Source: Mucilaginibacter jinjuensis
Lineage (GTDB): Bacteria; Bacteroidota; Bacteroidia; Sphingobacteriales; Sphingobacteriaceae
Direction of reading: 5' to 3'
Assembly (NCBI RefSeq): GCF_028596025.1
Contig: NZ_CP117167.1
Coordinates: 5,022,001 to 5,086,000 of the forward strand
DNA: 64,000 nt
In this document: positions 25,038 through 34,209 of the stretch, in pieces
Layout: every line of letters begins with the position of its first letter
Numbering within the stretch: position 1 is the stretch's first letter
Program-made: the position numbers and the translations under genes
Notes under the pieces: generated by a model
The model's database searches: none
What the model was told of the DNA's origin: nothing
Seen by the model: the letters and a program-made list of their open reading frames with translations, nothing else

Positions 25038-25765
25038 AACATTAAACGGGTAATAACTAAATCTGCAAATAAAACCATTACGCAACTGTATACAACGCCC
25101 CTGGTTGCAGACTGGCCTACTTCAAGCGCACCACCCGTAGTATAAAAACCCTGGTAAGCACAGATAGAAGTAATAATGAATCCGAATACGATTGACTTAA
25201 CAATGGCTACCTGGATGGTTAATGGCAAAAAACCATCGCGTAAACCGCTGATATAATCAACAGTAGATACATCGCCTGAAGCTAAACAAGCAATATAACC
25301 ACCAGAAATACCCAGGCATATTGATATAATAACCAGCATGGGGAACATAGTAAGCCCTCCGATAATTTTGGGGGCGATAAGATAACCGGGCGCATTAACA
25401 CCCATAATTTCCAATGCATCTATCTGCTCGGTAACCCGCATAGTACCAATTTGCGATGCAATGCTGGAACCCACCCTACCCGCCAATACAAGCGCCGAGA
25501 TGGTCGGACTAAATTCAAGGATGGTACTATCGCGTGCAATACTACCCGCAACACTGCCCGGTACCAATGGGCTGTTTAATTGAAACGCCACCTGTATAGT
25601 GGTTGCCGCACCAATAAACACCGAAATAATGCTGATGATACCCAATGAGCCAACGCCGATGGAAACCATTTCGCGCATTACTTCGCCCCAGTAAACACTG
25701 AACTTTTCAGGCTTTCTAAAGCTTAAGCGCAATAACAAGATGTATCTGCCGAAAGAGGTAAACAT
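25034..25765 (-). CDS. MlaE-family ABC transporter permease
   Basis: The 243-residue protein has five or six membrane spans and family signatures: FIGAATTIQVAFQL, LAGRVGSSIASQIGTMRVTE and ALEIMGVNAPGYLIAPK. MlaE-type permeases form the membrane core of phospholipid transporters that keep outer-membrane asymmetry. It is the first gene of a two-gene operon with the ATPase (ATGA overlap at 25034-25037) and diverges from the SDR gene. Start is the ATG at 25765. Confidence 0.93.
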   Translation of the reverse strand: MFTSFGRYILLLRLSFRKPEKFSVYWGEVMREMVSIGVGSLGIISIISVFIGAATTIQVAFQLNSPLVPGSVAGSIARDSTILEFSPTISALVLAGRVGSSIASQIGTMRVTEQIDALEIMGVNAPGYLIAPKIIGGLTMFPMLVIISICLGISGGYIACLASGDVSTVDYISGLRDGFLPLTIQVAIVKSIVFGFIITSICAYQGFYTTGGALEVGQSATRGVVYSCVMVLFADLVITRLML

Positions 25766-25849
25766 TCTACTATTCTAAATAATTTGAGTCAAAAATACAT
25801 TTTTTAATCAGCAGGCTTTACAGCTAATAACAAATGGGTAATTTTAAGC

Positions 25850-26554
25850 ATGAAAAACGCTTTAATTACAGGTGCTACCAAGGGCATGGGCCGGGCTATC
25901 GCTTTTGCTTTTGCTAAACAAGGATTAAACCTTGCAATTTGTTCACGAAATATAAAAGATTTAGAACAAATAAAGGCAGAGCTGCAAAGTATTAACCAGC
26001 AGATCAGCATAGTAACGGTACAGGCCGATGCCAGTAAAAAAGAACAACTCCTCAACTTTGCCCAAAAAGCAGAAGCAGAACTGGGGCAGATCCATGTGAT
26101 TGTTAACAATGTGGGCATCTACCAGCCTACTTCTATTATGGATGATGCCGAAGATACCTTCGATGTGTTAATGAATGCCAACCTGCGCCCTGCTTATGAG
26201 CTTTACCGTTATTTCGGCAAAAAACTGGCTGCGGCAAAAGATGGACATATCTTTAACATCTGTTCTATAGCCGCCATAACCCCGGTTATAGAAGCAGGCA
26301 CATACACTGTAACAAAAGCCGCGACACTTAGTCTTAGTAATATAATGAGGCTGGAAATGCAACAATATGGTGTAAAAGTAACCTCGGTAATACCGGGCTC
26401 AACGCTAACTTCTTCATGGGATGGCATGGCGGTTGATGCTAACAAAATGGTATTGCCAGAGGACATTGCTTCGGGCGTAATTGCGATTTACAATATGAGT
26501 GCCGGAGCTAATGTTAACGAAATCACCATAACACCCGTTTTTGGCCAGATTTAA
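25850..26554 (+). CDS. Short-chain dehydrogenase/reductase
   Basis: The 234-residue classical SDR has the dinucleotide motif TGATKGMG (about 7-14), NNVG near residue 86, and the catalytic tyrosine and lysine in TYTVTKAA (about 158-165) preceded by a serine in FNICSIAA. It reduces or oxidises a carbonyl/alcohol with NAD(P). FabG-like 3-ketoacyl reductases share this layout, but the exact substrate is not evident. It is followed 26 nt later by the PspC gene. Confidence 0.9.
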   Translation: MKNALITGATKGMGRAIAFAFAKQGLNLAICSRNIKDLEQIKAELQSINQQISIVTVQADASKKEQLLNFAQKAEAELGQIHVIVNNVGIYQPTSIMDDAEDTFDVLMNANLRPAYELYRYFGKKLAAAKDGHIFNICSIAAITPVIEAGTYTVTKAATLSLSNIMRLEMQQYGVKVTSVIPGSTLTSSWDGMAVDANKMVLPEDIASGVIAIYNMSAGANVNEITITPVFGQI

Positions 26555-26580
26555 ATATCACTCAAAAACAAAAACAAATC

Positions 26581-27156
26581 ATGGAAAAGAAATTATATCG
26601 CGACGAACATCACAAAGTAATTAGTGGTGTTTGTGCCGGCTTAGCCGACTACTTTGGTATTGATGTATCAATAGTACGTCTGGTATTTGTGTTAACCCTA
26701 ATTTTAAAAGGCGGCGGCGGTTTGCTGTACATCATCCTTTGGATTGTATTGCCTAAAAAACCTTTTAATTATGTACCGCCGGTTGATTATACTGTGCCCC
26801 CTACTCCGGGTTCGCCTTATCAGCAATATCAAGCTGCAAACCCATCTTACCAGCCAACTTCTACTTTTGTGCCGCAACCACAAAAGCATCCATCAACTGC
26901 TGCTTTAATTGGCGGACTGGTATTGATACTTTTAGGCGGAGGCTTTTTACTGGATGAATTTAACATTATCCCCGACTGGGATTTTAGCCAATGGTGGCCT
27001 GTAATACTGGTTGTAATTGGTTTAACATTAATGTTTAGGGGCAGCAGCAAACCAAAACCAGTACAAACCTGGCAGCAAACCGGCGAAGTAAAACAAGAAC
27101 CGCAAGCCGAGGTTAAAGAAGAACCAAGCAACGATAACCCTTCAACTGAAATATAA
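26581..27156 (+). CDS. PspC-domain envelope-stress protein
   Basis: Residues 1-60 are a PspC domain (KLYRDEHHKVISGVCAGLAD, then a membrane helix ending in LWIVLPKKP). A proline/glutamine-rich linker (about 65-100) leads to two more hydrophobic helices resembling the LiaI/LiaF transmembrane module, and a charged C-terminal tail. PspC proteins sense or relay membrane damage. The stop and the next start overlap (TAATG), so it is translationally coupled to the LiaF-like gene. Confidence 0.88.
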   Translation: MEKKLYRDEHHKVISGVCAGLADYFGIDVSIVRLVFVLTLILKGGGGLLYIILWIVLPKKPFNYVPPVDYTVPPTPGSPYQQYQAANPSYQPTSTFVPQPQKHPSTAALIGGLVLILLGGGFLLDEFNIIPDWDFSQWWPVILVVIGLTLMFRGSSKPKPVQTWQQTGEVKQEPQAEVKEEPSNDNPSTEI

Positions 27157-28175
27157 TGAGAAGAGAAAAAATCACACCGGGCGTTATCCTGGTGCTCATT
27201 GGGGCCGTTGTCCTGCTGAGAAATTTTGGGTACCTGCACTTCCACTGGAGCAACATATTTCACCTGTGGCCTATATTCCTGGTAATTGCAGGCGTTAACT
27301 TAATATTTGCCAATAACCGCACCATCTGGGCAACTGTAGTTAAACTCACTGTTATTATTATTGGCTTTGGTTTATTGTTGTTCGGAGATTTTGGTAACCG
27401 CTACCGTTTCCCGATGTTCTACTTCAACGGCCATCACCATAAAGACAGCGATGATGACGATATGGACATGAGCGACGATGATAATGATAACAATGATGAT
27501 AGCGATAGCACTATGCACCTGGGTAATATGGTTAAGGTTGATGGTAACAGCTTTTACAGCACACCATTTGCAACAGGTACAAAACTGGCCCGCTTAAACC
27601 TAAGCGGCGGTGGTACAACTTATAACCTGAGCGATACCACTAATCAACTTTTTACGGCAGATGTAAAAGAATTCTCTGGCAGGTACACTTTGAAAAACCG
27701 TATCGAAGATTCTGTAAGCGTAGTTGATTTTAACATGAACAACGAACACCGCAGAAGCTTTACCTGGGGCGACAACAAAGCCAACACCGCTACGCTGAAA
27801 TTAAACACATTGCCATTATGGGATGTAAATATCAAAGCAGGCGCAACCAGCCTGGATTTTGATCTGGCTAAATTTAAAGTACGTTCATTGGTATTAAGTG
27901 GTGGTGCGGCATCATTCAGCATTAAGCTGGGGCAGCCTGTAGCCGATAATACTAAGGTTACCATTTCATCGGGTGTATCAGATATTACCGTGAGTGTACC
28001 TAAGGATGCAGCTTGTATGATTACCAGCAGCACCGGGCTATCATCAAACAACTTTGATGGCTTTAACAGCGATGGCAACAACGAGTACAAAACCCCAGGG
28101 TTCGACGCAGCTAAAAACAAGATCTATATCACGATAAGCGGCGGCTTATCAGACTTTAAAGTACGCAGATACTAA
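27156..28175 (+). CDS. LiaF-like membrane protein with acidic insert
   Basis: The 339-residue protein starts with a LiaI/LiaF-type module of three to four short hydrophobic segments (about 8-85), then an acidic stretch at about 89-120 made mostly of Asp, Asn and Ser with a preceding His cluster (NGHHHKDSDDDD). The C-terminal half is a beta-helical LiaF-like domain (LSGGGTTYNLS, VLSGGAASFSIKLG, TISGGLSDFKVRRY). LiaF proteins regulate cell-envelope stress sensing in Firmicutes; here no Lia kinase is adjacent. The acidic insert is unusual for the family. Confidence 0.8.
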   Translation: MRREKITPGVILVLIGAVVLLRNFGYLHFHWSNIFHLWPIFLVIAGVNLIFANNRTIWATVVKLTVIIIGFGLLLFGDFGNRYRFPMFYFNGHHHKDSDDDDMDMSDDDNDNNDDSDSTMHLGNMVKVDGNSFYSTPFATGTKLARLNLSGGGTTYNLSDTTNQLFTADVKEFSGRYTLKNRIEDSVSVVDFNMNNEHRRSFTWGDNKANTATLKLNTLPLWDVNIKAGATSLDFDLAKFKVRSLVLSGGAASFSIKLGQPVADNTKVTISSGVSDITVSVPKDAACMITSSTGLSSNNFDGFNSDGNNEYKTPGFDAAKNKIYITISGGLSDFKVRRY

Positions 28176-28202
28176 AACCGAACCCTACACTATCATAAGC
28201 TA

Positions 28203-28239
28203 AAAACCGCTTTGTGCATTTTTACAAAGCGGTTTTTTT
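28203..28239 (+). terminator. Rho-independent terminator after the LiaF-like gene
   Basis: AAACCGCTTTGT and its complement ACAAAGCGGTTT flank an 8-nt loop and are followed by a T-run. It lies 28 nt after the LiaF-like stop. Confidence 0.9.
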
Positions 28240-28253
28240 ATATTTAAAACACT

Positions 28254-28375
28254 CGCTACGATTTGCCCCTTATTAAAGTTTTTGCGATGGCACTGCCTCT
28301 GATTTCCCCTAATTTAGGGGAACACTCAATTGCTGCAATTTGCACTGGCTGTAATAAGGGGTAAATCAGGAAGCG
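28254..28375. repeat. MITE-like inverted repeat of 122 nt
   Basis: The ends CGCTACGATTTGCCCCTTAT and ATAAGGGGTAAATCAGGAAG are imperfect inverses, and an inner palindrome GATTTCCCCTAATTTAGGGG sits near the middle. There is no coding sequence. It could be a small non-autonomous element or a decayed palindrome; only one copy was seen. Confidence 0.45.
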
Positions 28376-28397
28376 ATAATTACGCTATATTTAAAAC

Positions 28398-29006
28398 ATG
28401 CCACAAACATACATCATGGTTATCAGCGGTAAACCCGAAGGCCCTTTCAGCATCACCGAGCTGAAAGCCAAGGGACTTAAACCTACAGACTTCGTGAAAA
28501 CCGAGGCCATGATAGATTACAAGGAAGCACACGAGATCCTCGAACTTCGCGAAATCCTCGGCTTTGCCAAACCGCCGGTCATCCCGCAATACTTTGGTAG
28601 TTTTGATCAGCGCTTGTTAGCATCAATAATCGACTGGCTGATTGTTACCGGCGTGTTTGTTGTACCTACTTTATTGATCGTTCTGATATCACCGGTTAAA
28701 ATGCTCAACATGATCTTAAGTGGAAGCCTATTGGTTGTAATTCCCGTAGCTTATCTCATCTACCACATTGTAATGGAGAGCGGCCCTAAGCAGGCTACCC
28801 ATGGCAAACAGATCTTAAAAATTAAGGTAACGGATATGCAAGGCTATCCTATTAGTACCGGCACGGCCATTGGCAGAAACTTCGCTAAGGTATTTTCTGT
28901 ATTGACTTTATGCGTAGGTTACATGCTTAACTTCTTCAACAAAAGGCAGCAGTGCTTGCATGATATGGTGGCGGGAACTTTGGTGGTGAAGGATAGATTG
29001 GTATAG
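28398..29006 (+). CDS. GYF_2-RDD membrane protein
   Basis: Residues 1-55 resemble a GYF_2 domain (MVISGKPEGPFSITELKAKG), a peptide-binding module. The rest is an RDD domain: FDQRLLASIIDWLIV, then THGKQILKIKVTDMQGYPI and a final helix ending with CLHDMVAGTLVVKDRLV. RDD proteins are three-helix membrane proteins, some implicated in ion or metabolite transport. It is a single gene, followed by a D-family hairpin and a bidirectional terminator. Confidence 0.85.
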   Translation: MPQTYIMVISGKPEGPFSITELKAKGLKPTDFVKTEAMIDYKEAHEILELREILGFAKPPVIPQYFGSFDQRLLASIIDWLIVTGVFVVPTLLIVLISPVKMLNMILSGSLLVVIPVAYLIYHIVMESGPKQATHGKQILKIKVTDMQGYPISTGTAIGRNFAKVFSVLTLCVGYMLNFFNKRQQCLHDMVAGTLVVKDRLV

Positions 29007-29025
29007 GTTCACAATCGCAAGGAAG

Positions 29026-29102
29026 GCTGTCATGCTGAGGCACTCGAAGCATGGTGGGCAGGCCTCTGCGCGCGACACTTCGACGGGGCTCAGTGTGACA
29101 GC
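29026..29102. repeat. REP-like hairpin, family D
   Basis: GGCTGTCATGCTGAGGCACT-CGAAGC on the left pairs with ACTTCGACGGGGCTCAGTGT-GACAGCC on the right, with mismatches. It lies between convergent genes. Confidence 0.75.
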
Positions 29103-29120
29103 CAACACACCACATAATAA

Positions 29121-29153
29121 CAAAAAAGGCCCCGAAACCCGGGGGCCTTTCCT
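29121..29153. terminator. Bidirectional terminator between rdd and tldE1
   Basis: AAAAAAGGCCCCGAAACCCG-GGGGCCTTT forms a GC-rich stem; read leftward the stem is followed by a run of T, so it is strongest for the leftward tldE1 transcript. Confidence 0.8.
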
Positions 29154-29190
29154 ATCTTGATTCTTGTTTCTTGCCTCTTACTTCTAAAGC

Positions 29191-30531
29191 CTATACAGCG
29201 TCTGATAAAGAGCTGAATGTAAAGTCCCTGATCTTCATTGGTGGGATCATTGCGCTTTGGAATGATTCGCCGCTTACTGCACGTTCCGGGCGGCCAAGGG
29301 CTTCCAGGTTGTTGAGCATAATGATCGGGCTTTCGTTGAAACGGAAGTTTTTAACCGGGAACTTGATCTGACCGTTCTCAATGTAAAAAGTACCATCACG
29401 GGTTAAGCCAGTGTACAGTAAGGTTTGCGGGTCAACCGGGCGAATGTACCATAAACGGGTAACCAGGATACCTCTTTCTGTTCCTTTAATCAGGTCTTCC
29501 AATGATTGGTCGCCACCCATCATTGTAATAGCATCCGGGCCGGGTACTGCCTTAACACCTTTTTTCTGTGCCCAGTAACGTGAGTATGATAAGTTTTTAA
29601 TCACACCTTTCTCAATCCAGTTAACACGCTCCTGTGGGCGGCCATCACCATTCCAACTGCTGCTTGGCAGGTCGGGATTTTGCGGGTCAGAGTAAATGGT
29701 TACGCGTTCGTCAACCAGTTTATCGCCTAATTTGGTGCCACCACCTGGTTTACTTAAAAAGCTGCGGCCTTCATCGGCACTACGTGCATCAAGGCCGCCG
29801 TATAATTGCTCTAACAATACAATACCTGCAGATGGTTCTAAAATTACGGTGTACTTACCCGGTTCAATTGCTTTAGCCGTTACAGAAGCAGTTGCTTTTT
29901 GAGCAGCCACTTTGGTAAGGTTTAAGGTATCCATTTTGGTATAATCCTCGTAATCTCTCGAGGCATAGCCCGAACCTTTACCGTCTTCGCTGCGCAGGGT
30001 TACCGAAAAATTAATATCGCTGGCTGTGTTATAGGCAAATAAACCATGCGAATTCATCATGGCGGCAAAACTGCCTGTATTTTGCAAAAAGCCGGCTGCG
30101 GTGAGCTTATTATCTTTAGCCACCTGTAAACTTTGTGCAACCATGTCTGTACGCAGTTTAGGCGACATTTCAGCCGTTTTTTGATCGTACATTTTAGGGT
30201 TTTGCGGCGCGTAGGTCTGTGGTCCTAAAAACGGCATAAACTCCGGGTTCTCTGGTGCCAGTTGCGCCAGTTCTTCAGAGCGGCGTACTACTTTCTCTAA
30301 CGAGGCATCGTCATACTCATTGATAGTTGCTACACCTAATTTTTTGCCGAATGCTGATGATACCACCAAGCTGGTTTGCCCAATGGCGCCGCTGGTTGAT
30401 ACCGAGTTACGTGCATAACGAATATTGGCGCTATCCGAACCGTTAAGGTTAATCTCACACTCATCGGCTTTAGAGTAGCTGAGCGCTTTTTTCATGAGCG
30501 AGCGCGCTTCTTCTTCACTTAATATAGCCAT
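29191..30531 (-). CDS. TldE/PmbA-family protein (paralogue 1)
   Basis: The 446-residue protein is the PmbA/TldE type, the non-catalytic partner that forms a heterodimeric protease with TldD. Its N-terminal helix (SEEEARSLMKKALSYSKADE) and central LRSEDGKGSGYASRDY and C-terminal FPVKNFRFNESPIIMLNN are characteristic; there is no HExxxH motif. It starts 9 nt after the stop of tldD1, so the two are co-transcribed. There is no N-terminal signal, in contrast to TldD1. It is 443-446 residues, the same size as paralogue 2 (36035-37366), with clear identity. Confidence 0.92.
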   Translation of the reverse strand: MAILSEEEARSLMKKALSYSKADECEINLNGSDSANIRYARNSVSTSGAIGQTSLVVSSAFGKKLGVATINEYDDASLEKVVRRSEELAQLAPENPEFMPFLGPQTYAPQNPKMYDQKTAEMSPKLRTDMVAQSLQVAKDNKLTAAGFLQNTGSFAAMMNSHGLFAYNTASDINFSVTLRSEDGKGSGYASRDYEDYTKMDTLNLTKVAAQKATASVTAKAIEPGKYTVILEPSAGIVLLEQLYGGLDARSADEGRSFLSKPGGGTKLGDKLVDERVTIYSDPQNPDLPSSSWNGDGRPQERVNWIEKGVIKNLSYSRYWAQKKGVKAVPGPDAITMMGGDQSLEDLIKGTERGILVTRLWYIRPVDPQTLLYTGLTRDGTFYIENGQIKFPVKNFRFNESPIIMLNNLEALGRPERAVSGESFQSAMIPPMKIRDFTFSSLSDAV

Positions 30532-30540
30532 AATATTTTT

Positions 30541-32181
30541 TTAGATTTTTCTTGCTGTGTTGATGATGTTAACTCCATTAAATCGTGCGGTTGATGATCC
30601 GTGAGATACGGCGCTTACCTGCTCTGGCTGGCCTTTACCGTCGAAGAATGAGCCACCTAAACGGTAATCGCTCTTATCGCAAACGGCCACGCACGAGTTC
30701 CAGAACTCCTGGGTGTTTGACTGGTAAGCCACATCGTTAAGCATACCTACTATCTTACCGTTTTTAACCTCGTAGTAAAGCTGACCGCTGAACTGGAAGT
30801 TATAACGTTGCTGATCGATAGAGAATGAGCTATCACCAACAATGTAGATACCTTTTTCTACGTTTTTAATCAGTTCTGTTGGGGTAAGCGGTGCTTTGCC
30901 CGGCTGCAGCGAAATATTCGGCATGCGCTGGAACTGCACATCGCTCCATCCATCAGCATAACAGCAGCCTTGTGAAGCATTAAGCCCGATAATGTGGGCC
31001 TGATCACGAATGGTTTGGTAATTAACCAAAATACCATCTTTAATAATATCCCACTGGCCACATTTAACACCTTCGTCGTCATAACCAACGGCACCAAGCG
31101 AGCCCGGTTGCAGTTTATCAGCCAAAATGTTTACGTTTTTGCTACCGAAGTTAAATTTGCCCGATTTCCATTTATCCAGAGTAAGGAAACTGGTACCGGC
31201 AAAGTTGGCCTCGTAACCCAGCACACGGTCGAGCTCTGAAGGGTGACCAACAGATTCGTGGATGGTTAACCAAAGGTTTGATGGATCGAGGATCAGATCG
31301 TATTTACCTGCTTCTACAGATTTGGCAGCCATTTTCTCGGCACCCTGTTTACCTGCAAAACCGGCATCCTCTATCATATCGTAGCTATTACGATATAACG
31401 TGGTTGGCATGTTTGTAATTTTATCAGCTGCTTTAGGTATCAGGTATTCATACCCCATACCACGCGGCGAACTTAATGCATTACGGGTTTCAAATTTGCC
31501 AGATTTAGCATCAACATGGGTTGCAAAAAATGTAGGCCAGATACGGTGTACATCCTGGTCTATGTATGAACCATCGGTTGATGCAAAATATTTTTGCTCG
31601 TTAACAGAAAAAATAATGGAGGTAATATAATTGGCACCGGCTTTCATGGCGGTGTCATTTACCTTCAATAACAAGTCAACTTTATCTTTAATAGGTACTT
31701 CGAAAGCATTTTTTTCGATAGGTGTTTTCCAGTTTACCTCGCCATAACCCTTTTGAGGGGCTAATTGCACAGGTTCTGTCTGGATGCGTGCATTCTCTTT
31801 GGCAATAGCTACCGCAGCTGCTGCTGCTTTGGCAATGCTGTCGTTATCCATTTTGTCGGTAGCAGCAAAGCCCCAGCAACCGTTGGCCAGCACACGGATC
31901 CCCATGCCATAGCTTTCGGTATTTACTACGTTTTGTACTTTCTCTTCGCGGGTTACCACAAACTGGCGTAGGTAGCGGCCAATACGTACATCTGTATACG
32001 TTGCGCCTTTTGACCGTGCGGCATTAAGCGCAACATCGGCCATGCGTTTTTTTAGGGCAACATCGATACCACCCTGCATAGCTGCCTCGGCAGATATGGG
32101 CGAACCGATAACTGGTATCCCTTTGAGCATAGCACCCCCGATGCCCATGCCTGTTAGATAAAGGAAATTTTTTCTGTTCAA
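30541..32181 (-). CDS. tldD: TldD-family metalloprotease (paralogue 1) with Tat-like leader
   Basis: The 546-residue protein has the TldD zinc motif HESVGH at residues 308-313, in a long conserved context (IHESVGHPSELDRVLGYEAN). The N-terminus NRKNFLYLTGMGIGGAML looks like a twin-arginine-type leader with R-K instead of R-R, followed by a hydrophobic segment. TldD/TldE heterodimers degrade unfolded peptides and mature modified peptides in other bacteria. The start is TTG at 32181; the frame is closed by a TAA 15 nt upstream and no ATG intervenes before the leader. It lies 159 nt from tldD2. Confidence 0.9.
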   Translation of the reverse strand: MNRKNFLYLTGMGIGGAMLKGIPVIGSPISAEAAMQGGIDVALKKRMADVALNAARSKGATYTDVRIGRYLRQFVVTREEKVQNVVNTESYGMGIRVLANGCWGFAATDKMDNDSIAKAAAAAVAIAKENARIQTEPVQLAPQKGYGEVNWKTPIEKNAFEVPIKDKVDLLLKVNDTAMKAGANYITSIIFSVNEQKYFASTDGSYIDQDVHRIWPTFFATHVDAKSGKFETRNALSSPRGMGYEYLIPKAADKITNMPTTLYRNSYDMIEDAGFAGKQGAEKMAAKSVEAGKYDLILDPSNLWLTIHESVGHPSELDRVLGYEANFAGTSFLTLDKWKSGKFNFGSKNVNILADKLQPGSLGAVGYDDEGVKCGQWDIIKDGILVNYQTIRDQAHIIGLNASQGCCYADGWSDVQFQRMPNISLQPGKAPLTPTELIKNVEKGIYIVGDSSFSIDQQRYNFQFSGQLYYEVKNGKIVGMLNDVAYQSNTQEFWNSCVAVCDKSDYRLGGSFFDGKGQPEQVSAVSHGSSTARFNGVNIINTARKI

Positions 32182-32324
32182 AATAGTAAGAGTTTAGTTA
32201 GTGATGTAAACTATGTTGGTTGTCAGTTAGTAGTCTTGTGCTAAATATAGTGATTTGGTTCATTGTTTAGACGCTGGCTGTAATCGATTTGTTACGGGAG
32301 ATTAAAAGGAAATATAAACCAGGA

Positions 32325-32340
32325 ACGTCATTGCGAGGAA
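32325..32340. repeat. Half REP element abutting the tldD2 stop codon
   Basis: CGTCATTGCGAGGAA, the left arm of family A, ends exactly at the base before the tldD2 stop codon (32341-32343). The right arm is missing. Confidence 0.6.
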
Positions 32341-33975
32341 TTAAATCTTACGGGAAGTATTAATCACATTAACCTTATCAAACTTACTCGTAGAGCAACC
32401 GTGCGATACGGCACTTACCTGGCTTGGCTGGCCTTTGCCATCGAAGAAGGAACCGCCTAAACGGTAATCGCTTTCGTCGCAAATGGCCGAGCATGAGTTC
32501 CAGAACTCCTGGGTGTTGGCCTGGTAGGCCGCGCCGCTAACCATGCCGGCTATTTTGCCGTCTTTAATCTCATAACAAAGCTGACTGCTGAACTGGAAGT
32601 TATAGCGTTGTTGATCAATAGAGTATGAGTTGCGGCCGAACATGTATAAACCTTTCTCGGTGTTTTTGATCAGTTCGGCAGGCGACAGCTTGGCTTTGCC
32701 CGGTTGTAAACTTACGTTTGGCATCCGCTGAAACTGCACATCGTCCCAGCTTTGGGCGTAACAGCAGCCTTGCGAAGCATTGAGGCCGAGGATATGTGCC
32801 TGATCGCGGATGGTTTGGTAGTTAACCAGGATACCATCTTTAATTAAATCCCACTTACCGCATTTAACGCCTTCGTCATCATAACCAACAGTAGCCAGGC
32901 CACCGTGTTGCTGTTTATCGCCCACAAAATTTACAATGTTACTACCGAAGTTAAATTTGCCGGATTTCCATTTATCAAGTGTCAGGAAACTGGTACCGGC
33001 AAAGTTGGCTTCGTAACCTAACACACGATCAAGCTCTGTTGGGTGGCCAACTGATTCGTGAATGGTTAAGAACAAATTGGTTGGGTCGAGTATCAAATCA
33101 TATTTACCCGGCTCAAGCGGTTTGGCCTTTAGTTTTTCATCTAACTGGGCGGTGCCGGTTTTGGCATCCTCAATCATATCGTAACGGGTACGGTAGATGG
33201 GGAACAAGCCATTTAATACGGTTGATTTATCAGGGATCAGGTATTCAAAACCCATGCCCATCGGTGCGCTTAGCGAGTTGCGGGTCTCAAACTTGCCGGT
33301 CTTAGCATCTGTTTTGGTGATGGTAAATGTAGGCCAGATGCGGTGGATATCCTGATCGATATACGAGCCATCGGTAGAAGCAAAATACTTCTGCTCGTTA
33401 ATCATAAACAACTGGTTGTTCACATAATTAGCTCCTGCTGATAGTGCCGCGTTATTGGCAGCCAGCAACAGATCTACCTTATCTTTTATCGGTACCTCGA
33501 ACGCGTTTTTTTCAATCGGGGTTTTCCAACTCACCTCACCATAGCCTTTTTGCGGAGCCAACTGCACGGGTTCGCTCAGTAATTTAGAGTTTTCTTTGGC
33601 GATGCGGACAGCCAGGTCTGCGGCTTTGGCAATGCTGTCGTTATCCATTTTATCGGTAGCGGCAAAGCCCCAGCAACCGTTTGCCAGCACGCGGATACCC
33701 ATACCATAGCTTTCGGTGTTGGCTACGTTTTGCACCCGGGTTTCGCGGGTTATTACAGATTGATTAAGATATCGCCCTATCCGCACATCGGCGTAGGTAG
33801 CTCCCTTTGATTTTGCAGCGTTAAGGGCCACATCGGCCATTCGCTTTTTATTGGCTACATCAGCAGGCGCCAATGCATCTTCAATATGTAGCGGTGAACC
33901 AATTACAGGAACATTGGCGAACATGGCTGCACCCAAACCCATCCCGCTTAAATAAAGGAAGTCTTTTCTTTTCAA
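32341..33975 (-). CDS. tldD: TldD-family metalloprotease (paralogue 2) with Tat-like leader
   Basis: It is a close paralogue of TldD1, with HESVGHPTELDRVLGYEAN and the whole C-terminal half nearly the same. Its N-terminus reads KRKDFLYLSGMGLGAAMF when started at the TTG at 33975, matching the N-termini of the other two TldD proteins. A frame extending to another TTG at 34038 would translate a word-repeat tract and is unlikely. It has no TldE gene of its own next to it: the next gene downstream is tldD1. The reason for a third TldD is unclear. Confidence 0.9.
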   Translation of the reverse strand: MKRKDFLYLSGMGLGAAMFANVPVIGSPLHIEDALAPADVANKKRMADVALNAAKSKGATYADVRIGRYLNQSVITRETRVQNVANTESYGMGIRVLANGCWGFAATDKMDNDSIAKAADLAVRIAKENSKLLSEPVQLAPQKGYGEVSWKTPIEKNAFEVPIKDKVDLLLAANNAALSAGANYVNNQLFMINEQKYFASTDGSYIDQDIHRIWPTFTITKTDAKTGKFETRNSLSAPMGMGFEYLIPDKSTVLNGLFPIYRTRYDMIEDAKTGTAQLDEKLKAKPLEPGKYDLILDPTNLFLTIHESVGHPTELDRVLGYEANFAGTSFLTLDKWKSGKFNFGSNIVNFVGDKQQHGGLATVGYDDEGVKCGKWDLIKDGILVNYQTIRDQAHILGLNASQGCCYAQSWDDVQFQRMPNVSLQPGKAKLSPAELIKNTEKGLYMFGRNSYSIDQQRYNFQFSSQLCYEIKDGKIAGMVSGAAYQANTQEFWNSCSAICDESDYRLGGSFFDGKGQPSQVSAVSHGCSTSKFDKVNVINTSRKI

Positions 33976-34011
33976 GGCAATAGTTTTAAGAACACAATAT
34001 AGCGGAAATAG

Positions 34012-34045
34012 AAACAAGAGACAAGAAGCAGGAGACAAGAGTTGT
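34012..34045. repeat. Word-repeat tract (GAGACAAGAAGCAGGAGACA)
   Basis: Variants of AGAGACAAGA recur here upstream of tldD2; the same word occurs at 35901-35935. It argues against a longer N-terminus for tldD2. Confidence 0.5.
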
Positions 34046-34072
34046 GCGGTTGGAATCTGAAATCAACTGGGG

Positions 34073-34145
34073 TGTCATCCTGAGCTCCGTCGAAGGATGA
34101 TGCAGAGGCCAGCCCTTTATCCTTCGACGGAGCTCAGGATGACAG
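34073..34145. repeat. REP-like hairpin, family D
   Basis: GTCATCCTGAGCTCCGTCGA-AGGATGATGC pairs with CCTTCGACGGAGCTCAGGAT-GAC. It is the most perfect D-family copy, between the divergent tldD2 and DUF4261 genes. Confidence 0.85.
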
Positions 34146-34209
34146 CGCTCTTTTATTTGGTTGACTAAATCACAAGGATTATGCTATCTTCAATCTCAAT
34201 TCACGATAA

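Noticed and set aside
33976..34038. Extended N-terminus of tldD2
   Set aside because: It would translate a word-repeat tract, and the other paralogues begin at the matching TTG.
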